A stretch of 9,329 bases of DNA. It comes from Acidobacteria bacterium UBA823. GTDB taxonomy: Bacteria; Acidobacteriota; Vicinamibacteria; Vicinamibacterales; UBA823. The DNA is taken from the NCBI GenBank assembly GCA_002296225.1, contig DBHR01000020.1, forward strand, positions 1 through 9,329. The letters are read 5' to 3'. The notes under the pieces are model-generated. The model ran no database searches. It had not been told where the DNA came from and worked only from the letters and a program-made list of their open reading frames with translations. Positions 1 through 5,705 of the stretch are shown here, piece by piece. Numbering within the stretch: the first letter of the stretch is position 1; every line of letters begins with the position of its first letter. A program made the translations under genes and the position numbers.

Positions 1-76
1 TGGTGCCGAGGGGCAGAATTGAACTGCCGACACCACGATTTTCAGTCGTGTGCTCTACCGACTGAGCTACCTCGGC
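1..76 (-). tRNA. tRNA-Phe (anticodon GAA)
   Basis: Read on the minus strand this is a complete 76-nt cloverleaf. It has a 7-bp acceptor stem (GCCGAGG with CCTCGGC), a D arm (GCTC/GAGC), and an anticodon stem CACGA/TCGTG holding the loop CTGAAAA, so the anticodon is GAA (plus-strand 41-43). The T arm is GGCAG/CTGCC with loop TTCAATT, followed by discriminator A and a genome-encoded CCA at plus 3-1. The gene delivers phenylalanine to UUU/UUC codons. Its first 10 nt are shared with the 3' end of the upstream PAP2 gene on the same strand, so it is probably cotranscribed with recA and PAP2 and released by RNase P. The window edge coincides with the CCA end, so nothing can be said about the 3' trailer. 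Confidence 0.97.
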
Positions 77-630
77 CCCTGGAGAACGCGAACGGCAGGG
101 TCGCGACTATACCATACGGTTCCGCCGACACTGAACATGGCGCAGGCGAGACCGACTAGTGCACCGACGATGACATCGAGCGGATAGTGAACGCCGAGGT
201 AGACGCGCGATCCGGCGATGAGTAGCGCCAGGAGCCAGAGAACGAGGCGTGCGCGAGGTAGCAGGCGAGACAGCGCGTATGCACCGGCGACGGCGGTGGC
301 AGCGTGGCCAGAAGGGAACGCTGCAGTTCCGAGTGGCTCCATTGACAAGACGATTTCAGGGGTTTCTTCGGAGGGTCGTTCTCTGCCGATGGCGGGTTTG
401 AGGATGACTTCGATGGTGAGGACCACGAGGACGATCGACAACACCACCTGCCAGTAGGCCATCCAAGAGATGCGCCCCCAAGCTGCCACGAGTGCCCCAA
501 GTGCCAACCAGATTGTCGCGCTTCCGCTAGCGCTTGCTACTGCCATCAACGAGTCGAGCCAGTCTGGGTGCGGAAGCGACAAGGCCCAGGAAAGTGCCTT
601 GGCATCAAGCGCTGTTATTACGTCTAGCAT
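67..630 (-). CDS. PAP2-family membrane phosphatase
   Basis: A 187-residue integral membrane protein carrying all three phosphatase motifs of the type 2 phosphatidic acid phosphatase superfamily. These are K78-x6-R85-P86, P106-S-G-H109, and S141-R142-x5-H148-x3-D152; H109 and H148 are the expected catalytic histidines. Hydrophobic segments lie near residues 38-50, 60-77, 110-122, 129-140 and 153-170, as expected for active-site loops facing the outer side of the cytoplasmic membrane. The substrate is probably a lipid phosphate or pyrophosphate such as phosphatidate, phosphatidylglycerophosphate or undecaprenyl pyrophosphate; the sequence does not decide which. The ATG start lies 44 bp after the recA stop, with no good Shine-Dalgarno, so translation may depend on the recA message. 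The last four codons (GGG CCG AGG TAG) run into tRNA-Phe, and the UAG stop is tRNA nucleotides U8-A9-G10. The residues past D152 form only a last membrane helix and a short tail, so the catalytic core is complete. Confidence 0.9.
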   Translation of the reverse strand: MLDVITALDAKALSWALSLPHPDWLDSLMAVASASGSATIWLALGALVAAWGRISWMAYWQVVLSIVLVVLTIEVILKPAIGRERPSEETPEIVLSMEPLGTAAFPSGHAATAVAGAYALSRLLPRARLVLWLLALLIAGSRVYLGVHYPLDVIVGALVGLACAMFSVGGTVWYSRDPAVRVLQGPR

Positions 631-674
631 GGCCAGCCGTGACGGGAGGGGAGTGAGTAGCGAACGAGCGGTCG

Positions 675-1715
675 TTAGTCTGGCTTCGCTGTGGCGGGCT
701 CAGTCGATGGGGCCGAAAGACCGAGCTCGACGCGAAGCTTGTTCTCGATCGCCTGGGCAGTGTCCGGGTGTGCTCGCAGAAATCCCTTAGAGTTCTCTCG
801 TCCTTGGCCGAGTCGCTCGCCTCCGTACGAGAACCACGTGCCACTTTTCTCAACGATCTTGCGATCGACGGCCAGATCAAGGAGGTCGCCTTCGTGGGAA
901 ATCCCTTGACCATACATGATGTCGAATTCCGCCAGCCGGAAGGGCGGGGCGACCTTATTTTTTACAATCTTCACGCGCGTCCGCCCGCCAACGACAGTGT
1001 CACCATCCTTGATCGCACCGATGCGCCGGATGTCGATTCGTACTGACGAGTAGAACTTTAGTGCACGGCCACCGGTGGTTGTTTCGGGGTTGCCGAACAT
1101 GACACCGATTTTCATACGGAGTTGGTTGATAAAGATCAGGCACGTGTTTGACTTAGAGACGACCCCTGTCAGTTTTCGAAGTGCCTGCGACATAAGACGG
1201 GCTTGCAGCCCCATTTGGGCCTCACCCATTTCGCCATCGATTTCCGCGCGTGGCACGAGTGCAGCAACCGAATCGACGACAATTACGTCGAGGCCGCCTG
1301 ATCGGACGAGGACCTCGACGATTTCCAGAGCCTGCTCACCGTGGTCGGGCTGTGAGACGAGCAGGTCGTCGAGATTAACGCCTAAGGCGGCCGCGTAAGT
1401 GGCATCGAGCGCGTGTTCGGCGTCGACGAAAGAGGCCATGCCGCCAGCTTTCTGTGCCTCCGCGATCACCTGAAGGGCAAGTGTGGTTTTCCCCGAGCCT
1501 TCGGGTCCATAAATTTCGGTTACTCGGCCGCGGGGCACTCCACCAATTCCGAGAGCGTAGTCGAGGCTTATGGCGCCAGTTGAGATACTGGGTTGCGGAA
1601 CGATATCCGAGGACCCGAGGCGCATGATAGAGCCCTTGCCAAATTGTTTTTCAATCTGCCCGACGGCAACGTCGATTGCCTTTGTCCGTTGGCGTAGGAT
1701 GCGGTCGTCGGCCAT
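675..1715 (-). CDS. recA: Recombinase RecA
   Basis: DNA-dependent ATPase that forms filaments on single-stranded DNA, catalyses homologous strand exchange, and stimulates LexA self-cleavage in the SOS response. The 346-residue product matches the usual RecA length. It shows the N-terminal polymerisation segment (KAIDVAVGQIEKQFGKGSIM), Walker A G70-PEGSGKTT-78, catalytic E100 in FVDAEHALD, Walker B ending at D148 (VIVVDS), and the L2 DNA-binding segment around FGNPETTTGGRALKF. The C-terminal tail is short and only weakly acidic. I chose the ATG at 1715 because AAGGAG lies 4 nt upstream, the protein then begins with a typical RecA N-terminus (MADDRILRQRTKAID), and the predicted promoter lies further upstream. 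The gene is followed by a PAP2 phosphatase and tRNA-Phe rather than recX. Confidence 0.98.
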   Translation of the reverse strand: MADDRILRQRTKAIDVAVGQIEKQFGKGSIMRLGSSDIVPQPSISTGAISLDYALGIGGVPRGRVTEIYGPEGSGKTTLALQVIAEAQKAGGMASFVDAEHALDATYAAALGVNLDDLLVSQPDHGEQALEIVEVLVRSGGLDVIVVDSVAALVPRAEIDGEMGEAQMGLQARLMSQALRKLTGVVSKSNTCLIFINQLRMKIGVMFGNPETTTGGRALKFYSSVRIDIRRIGAIKDGDTVVGGRTRVKIVKNKVAPPFRLAEFDIMYGQGISHEGDLLDLAVDRKIVEKSGTWFSYGGERLGQGRENSKGFLRAHPDTAQAIENKLRVELGLSAPSTEPATAKPD

Positions 1716-1719
1716 GGTG

Positions 1720-1725
1720 CTCCTT
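1720..1725 (-). promoter_or_regulatory. recA ribosome binding site
   Basis: On the minus strand AAGGAG stands 4 nt before the ATG at 1715. This settles the recA start against an in-frame upstream ATG at 1856, which would add 47 residues unlike any RecA. Confidence 0.8.
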
Positions 1726-1770
1726 GGGGATGGATAGCGGTTTGCGTGCCTTGGTAAACTGCGAAAGCAA

Positions 1771-1819
1771 CTGCACGGTTGTGCCCGGAAGTGCAGCCAC
1801 CAGAGACTTCCATGGTGGC
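1771..1819 (-). promoter_or_regulatory. Two predicted hairpins in the recA 5' leader
   Basis: The predicted transcript start (about 1828) leaves a leader of roughly 113 nt before the recA ATG. Two adjacent inverted repeats lie in its 5' half. The first is a perfect 7-bp stem, GCCACCA (plus 1796-1802) with TGGTGGC (1813-1819), closing a 10-nt loop. The second is a 6-bp stem, CTGCAC (1771-1776) with GTGCAG (1791-1796), with a 14-nt loop; an alternative 4-bp stem (GCAC/GTGC, 1773-1784) lies inside it. The two stems share base 1796, so they could stack or compete. No U-tract follows either one, so they do not look like terminators. A role in message stability or translation is inference. Confidence 0.35.
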
Positions 1820-1834
1820 CTCGCTCGGAGGAGT

Positions 1835-1863
1835 ATTTTAGGAGTGTCCCGCACACAAGTCAA
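1835..1863 (-). promoter_or_regulatory. Predicted sigma70 promoter of recA
   Basis: On the minus strand TTGACT (-35, plus 1858-1863) and TAAAAT (-10, plus 1835-1840) are separated by exactly 17 bp. Each hexamer differs from the consensus at one base. The predicted start is near 1828. The spacer holds a small inverted repeat, GTGT-N5-ACAC (plus 1844-1856), where a repressor such as LexA could bind; it does not match the E. coli or Bacillus LexA box, so its identity is open. Confidence 0.75.
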
Positions 1864-2190
1864 GCGAAAAGCCAATCAAGCAGTCACGTATACCATCTAT
1901 TATCAATGGGTTACGGTATGTTTGACTTTCGCCCTACTTGCGAACACAGAGAAATTGCATGCCCAGTTCTGAACGCGAGCAGCAGTCGCAGGATAAGATA
2001 TGGTGGCGTAGATTTCACTGTTTGCTCAACCGCCTCCTGTTGCAACTAGCCCATGGGTTTGCCTAGAGTGAATACAGCATGGGGTCCTCTCAGGTGGACC
2101 GGCAGAGTCTGATTTCGTACTCGACAACCGCTCAATTCGTCGCCGGAGGACGCCGGATCGGAAAAGGGGACCGTGTTGTGAGTGAACGAC
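1864..2190. other. Divergent intergenic region, no gene seen
   Basis: This stretch separates the recA promoter from the ABC operon. I find no convincing coding sequence, tRNA or terminator. The part near 1870-1930 is richer in A+T than its surroundings and contains nested inverted sequence: CCAT/ATGG at 1893-1896 and 1906-1909, inside ATACC/GGTAT at 1890-1894 and 1915-1919. That is a possible operator or upstream activating element. Near 2137-2154 the 7-mer CGCCGGA occurs twice. I could not identify a good sigma70 promoter for the plus-strand operon; TAAGAT at 1994-1999 is a possible -10 without a matching -35. Confidence 0.5.
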
Positions 2191-2194
2191 GGAG
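2191..2194 (+). promoter_or_regulatory. Ribosome binding site of the ABC ATPase gene
   Basis: GGAG (inside GGAGAAGG, 2191-2198) lies 6 nt before the ATG at 2201. It favours that start over the in-frame ATG at 2222, which has no purine-rich stretch at a suitable distance. Confidence 0.7.
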
Positions 2195-2200
2195 AAGGAC

Positions 2201-2980
2201 ATGACGAACGGCAACAGAATAATGATCGAAGCGAAGGGACTGAGCAAGCACTACGGTCCGTTCGTTGCGGTTAAGGATCTTTCCTTCACCATCCCCGAGG
2301 GCCAGATCGTAGCCTTCTTAGGACCAAACGGTGCAGGCAAGACCACAACGATGAAGTTACTAACCGGGTATTTGGGACCGAGCACTGGTCATGCGTCGAT
2401 CGCTGGGCATGACGTGCAACGAGACCGGATTGCCGCCTCCGGTCAGTTCGGGTATCTGCCCGAGAACGGTCCACTCTATCCAGAGATGACGCCGTTCGAA
2501 CTATTGGAATTTTTCGGCGAGGCACGTGAAATCGCGTCAGGACAACTAAAGCGCCGCATTGCTGAGATTGCGAAACTGTGCGCGTTGCAGCTGGTGCTTG
2601 ACAAGCCGATTAGTAAATTATCCCGAGGACTACGTCAGCGCGTTGGTCTCGCGCAGGCACTGTTGCACGACCCGGCCGTGCTCATCATGGACGAGCCAAC
2701 AGCCGGACTAGACCCGAACCAGATTCGTGAATTTCGTCTGAATATCCAGGACCTTGGCCGAACGAAGACGGTTTTGATCTCAACGCATATTCTTCAAGAG
2801 GTGGATGCGATTGCCGATCGGGTGCTGTTTATCCATAACGGAGAGTTGGTGTACGACGGCACGCCGCGCGAGCTAAGGGAAGAGGGGTCCCTGGAGCGGT
2901 CGTTCCACCGACTGACGGGAGCCTCGAGATCGAGGCCGGTGGCCGGTGGGGTGAAGACGACGACGGAGGCATTATCGTGA
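2201..2980 (+). CDS. ABC transporter ATP-binding protein (GldA/CcmA-like)
   Basis: A 259-residue cytoplasmic nucleotide-binding subunit of an ABC-2 type transporter; its ATP hydrolysis would drive the permease encoded next. Visible motifs are Walker A G41-PNGAGKTT-49, a Q-loop region in which glutamate replaces glutamine (Y85-LPEN-89), signature L140-SRGL-144 followed by RQRVGLAQAL, Walker B V160-LIMDE-165, D-loop A168-GLD-171, and switch histidine H196 in ISTHIL. The LSRGLRQR signature and the PEN Q-loop are typical of the gliding-motility GldA and multidrug/CcmA group of ATPases. The first residues before MIEAKGLSKHYG are variable. The stop TGA overlaps the start of the permease gene, indicating translational coupling and a shared complex. 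The substrate cannot be read from the sequence. Confidence 0.93.
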   Translation: MTNGNRIMIEAKGLSKHYGPFVAVKDLSFTIPEGQIVAFLGPNGAGKTTTMKLLTGYLGPSTGHASIAGHDVQRDRIAASGQFGYLPENGPLYPEMTPFELLEFFGEAREIASGQLKRRIAEIAKLCALQLVLDKPISKLSRGLRQRVGLAQALLHDPAVLIMDEPTAGLDPNQIREFRLNIQDLGRTKTVLISTHILQEVDAIADRVLFIHNGELVYDGTPRELREEGSLERSFHRLTGASRSRPVAGGVKTTTEALS

Positions 2981-5703
2981 TGGGCGAGTATTTGAACTTG
3001 ACAATCATTCGAGCGGTCGTCCGTCGTGACCTCCGAATGTACTTCAGTAATCCGTCGGGCTATGTCTTTATTACACTGTTTATATTTCTAAGCGCGGCCG
3101 CGGCGTTTTGGCAGAATCAGTTCTTCTTAAACAATCTAGCGAACCTCGACCAGCTCAGTCGGTGGTTTCCATATCTGCTGATGTTTTTTGTCCCGGCGCT
3201 AACCATGGCGGTGTGGGCCGAGGAGCGGAAGCAGGGAACTGATGAATTGTTACTGACGCTCCCGGCGCGTGATATTGAAATCGTGCTGGGAAAATATCTG
3301 GCCGCGCTTGGGGTGTACACGGCGTCGGTCGTGCTATCTCTGAGCCATGCCTTTGTATTGCTGTTTTTGGGGAGGCCAGATCTTGGGTTGATGTTTGGGA
3401 ACTATCTTGGTTATTGGTTGCTCGGTGCGGCGTTGATTGCGGTCGGCATGCTCGGCTCACTCCTAACGACGAACGCAACGATTGCATTTATTCTCGGGGC
3501 GGTGTTTTGTGCTGCACTCGTAGGCATGGAGTCGACACTAGGTCTCTTTAACGACAGCTTGGCCCGTTTGGTGACGCCGCTCAGTGTGGGAGGGTACTTC
3601 GAAGACTTTAGTCGGGGCGTGGTCAGCCTAAGCGGACTCTATTATTTCTTAGCGGTTATTGGGGTCTTTCTTTTCTTGAACGTTCGGCTAATCGGCCATC
3701 GCCATTGGCCGAGTACGACCGACGCGATGCCGATGTGGGGTCACCAGGCCTTGAGGGCATTGGCAATTGTCGTGGCCGTGGTCAGCGTAGGTGCCATCGT
3801 GACGCGAGCCAATCTGCGTCTCGACGTGACAGCTGAGCGGCTGCACTCGCTGAGCGGTGAAACCCGGCGGTTACTGGGCGAATTGACCACCGACCGACCG
3901 GTATTTATTCAGGCCTACGTGAGTCCAACCGTGCCGGAACAACTCGTGCAGACGCGGGAGACGGTTCTCGGACTACTTCGCGAGATCGATGCAGCAGGTG
4001 GCGCGAAGGTGCAGGTGCGGATTGAGGCGACTGAACCATTCACCGCCGCAGCTCGTAACGCGCGGGAGACCTTCGGCATCACACCGCAACGGATCTCTGA
4101 GCTTGGAGGTGGTCGCGCTGGCTTCACAGATGTCTTTCTGGGGCTGGCATTCACCTGCGGTGCCGAGGAGCAAGTGATCAGGTTCTTCGACCGCGGGTTG
4201 CCGGCGGAATACGAGATCGCGCGAACCATCCGCGTTGTTTCAGGCACCGACCGGCAGCGGGTCGGCGTAGTCAATTCAGCGATCCGACTGTTTGGGGGAT
4301 TTGATTTTCAAACGATGCAGAGTAGCCCCGCCTGGTCAGTCGTCGAGGAACTCAGGAAGCAGTATGACGTAGTGGAGATTACTCCGACTGGACCGATTAC
4401 TGAGGATTTGGATGGCCTGGTAGTCGTTCTGCCGTCGTCGCTCGCGCAAGAGGAGATGGATCGTGTTGAGGCTTTCGTCACTCTGGGAAACCCAACGTTA
4501 ATGCTCGTCGATCCGATTCCTACACTGGACCTAAGCCTGTCACCGGCTGAGGAGCCAGGAGCAAACCGTAATCCCTTCATGCAGCAGGGGCAGCCACCCC
4601 CGACCCCGAAAGGGGACGTCCAGGCTATGCTCTCTCGGCTCGGTGTGGCGTGGGACTCCGGGCAGATTGTTTGGGATGCTTATAATCCCCATCCAGATCT
4701 CGCACATTTACCGCCTGAGGTGGTTTTTGTTGGCGAAGGCAACGAAGGCGAGATGTCATTCAATCGCGATCACAACGCGAGCAAGGCACTTCAGGAGTTG
4801 GTTACGCTCTATCCGGGGCATCTGCGGCAAGCTGTTGGCAGCAACTACGACTTTCAACCGCTCGTGAGTTCTGGCCGGGTGTCGGGAACGTTCCAGTATT
4901 TCCAAATGGTGCAGCGTGGTTTTTTCGGCGCGCAGTTGAATCAGAATCTTCGCCATCAGCCTGATTCGGTTGAGTACGTCCTCGCCGCTCACGTAAAGTC
5001 GTCCGTGTCGGCGTCTGACAGAGACGCTGCTGCCACGGCGGGCGGCGACACCGGCGACACCACTGGCGAATTGGATGTATTAGCGCCTGATTCGGTCAAT
5101 CTTATCGTCATTGCCGATGTGGATTTCATTTCAGAGCAGTTCTTTCAGATTCGACGGATCGGTGCGGGTAATCTGAACTTCGACAACGTCACGTTCTTTC
5201 TGAATGCGATCGACGTTCTGGTTGGTGACGAATCATTCATAGCGCTGCGCAACCGGCGCGTCCAACATCGGACGCTTGCGCGCGTTGAGTCTCAGACCCG
5301 GTCATTTGTTGAGCAGCGCGCGAGTGAGGAGGCGCAGGCTGAGAACGGCGCGGAGCAGGCACTGGCTGAGGCGCAGGGACGACTGGACCAGCGAGTGGCT
5401 GAGGTGCAGAACCGAGGCGATCTCGATGCACAGGCAAAGGAGATCATGGCGCGCAACCTCCAGGAGGTTGAGAACCGCCGATTTGAGGTGCTGAAAGCGA
5501 ACATCGAGTCTGAGAAGGAAGCGACAATTCAGGGCAGCATGGAGACGATGGAATCGGAGATTCGACGAATTCAAAGCTCGATCCGGATGTTGGCTGTATT
5601 GCTGCCCCCGATTCCAGTGTTCGCGCTTGGCGTAATGATTTTTGTGCGGCGTCAGCGGCGCGAACGGGAAGGTGCCGTTGCGGCCCATCGGATCAAGGGG
5701 TAA
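2977..5703 (+). CDS. ABC-2 permease fused to GldG-like auxiliary domain
   Basis: A 908-residue membrane protein that joins two functions encoded separately as gldF and gldG in Bacteroidetes. Residues 1-245 form an ABC-2 permease with six hydrophobic segments (about 29-45, 65-80, 108-130, 143-160, 165-185, 216-236) and the conserved loop E82-ERKQGTDELLLTLP-96. A seventh segment at 260-276 leads into the GldG part, recognised by RLDVTAERLHSLSGETRRLL (about 281-300). This is followed by a large probably extracytoplasmic region with a Rossmann-like stretch (VGVVNSA ... DGLVVVLP ... PTLMLVDPIP). Residues about 770-868 are a highly charged predicted coiled coil, ending in a last membrane helix near 870-888 and a basic tail. 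A GDTGDT insert near residue 690 lies in a variable linker. The GTG at 2977 has GGAGG 7 nt upstream and overlaps the ATPase stop by 4 nt (GTGA); the adjacent ATG at 2980 is an equally possible start. Substrate unknown. Confidence 0.9.
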   Translation: MMGEYLNLTIIRAVVRRDLRMYFSNPSGYVFITLFIFLSAAAAFWQNQFFLNNLANLDQLSRWFPYLLMFFVPALTMAVWAEERKQGTDELLLTLPARDIEIVLGKYLAALGVYTASVVLSLSHAFVLLFLGRPDLGLMFGNYLGYWLLGAALIAVGMLGSLLTTNATIAFILGAVFCAALVGMESTLGLFNDSLARLVTPLSVGGYFEDFSRGVVSLSGLYYFLAVIGVFLFLNVRLIGHRHWPSTTDAMPMWGHQALRALAIVVAVVSVGAIVTRANLRLDVTAERLHSLSGETRRLLGELTTDRPVFIQAYVSPTVPEQLVQTRETVLGLLREIDAAGGAKVQVRIEATEPFTAAARNARETFGITPQRISELGGGRAGFTDVFLGLAFTCGAEEQVIRFFDRGLPAEYEIARTIRVVSGTDRQRVGVVNSAIRLFGGFDFQTMQSSPAWSVVEELRKQYDVVEITPTGPITEDLDGLVVVLPSSLAQEEMDRVEAFVTLGNPTLMLVDPIPTLDLSLSPAEEPGANRNPFMQQGQPPPTPKGDVQAMLSRLGVAWDSGQIVWDAYNPHPDLAHLPPEVVFVGEGNEGEMSFNRDHNASKALQELVTLYPGHLRQAVGSNYDFQPLVSSGRVSGTFQYFQMVQRGFFGAQLNQNLRHQPDSVEYVLAAHVKSSVSASDRDAAATAGGDTGDTTGELDVLAPDSVNLIVIADVDFISEQFFQIRRIGAGNLNFDNVTFFLNAIDVLVGDESFIALRNRRVQHRTLARVESQTRSFVEQRASEEAQAENGAEQALAEAQGRLDQRVAEVQNRGDLDAQAKEIMARNLQEVENRRFEVLKANIESEKEATIQGSMETMESEIRRIQSSIRMLAVLLPPIPVFALGVMIFVRRQRREREGAVAAHRIKG
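5044..5061 (+). repeat. Two-copy 9-bp tandem repeat inside the permease/GldG gene
   Basis: GGCGACACC occurs twice in direct tandem (5044-5052 and 5053-5061), encoding Gly-Asp-Thr twice. It sits in a low-complexity Ala/Gly/Asp/Thr linker in the GldG-like part. In-frame slippage here would change linker length by three residues per unit without breaking the gene. Confidence 0.85.
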
Positions 5704-5705
5704 TC

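Noticed and set aside
1..76. tRNA-Phe as an integration site of a mobile element
   Set aside because: tRNA 3' ends often serve as attachment sites, but the window ends at the CCA. No integrase or repeated tRNA fragment is visible elsewhere in the window.
1716..1856. 47-residue N-terminal extension of RecA from an upstream ATG
   Set aside because: The extension is unlike RecA (Cys/Trp/His-rich), overlaps the predicted promoter and lies upstream of the expected transcript start. The ATG at 1715 has AAGGAG in front and a normal RecA N-terminus.
2026..2247. 73-codon minus-strand open frame with a hydrophobic N-terminus in the intergenic region
   Set aside because: Its start lies inside the ABC ATPase gene on the opposite strand, it lacks a ribosome binding site and the rest of the peptide is featureless.
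5302..5688. 128-codon minus-strand open frame opposite the coiled coil
   Set aside because: The Leu/Arg/Ser-rich translation mirrors the Glu/Gln/Arg-rich sense strand; there is no start context and no family resemblance.
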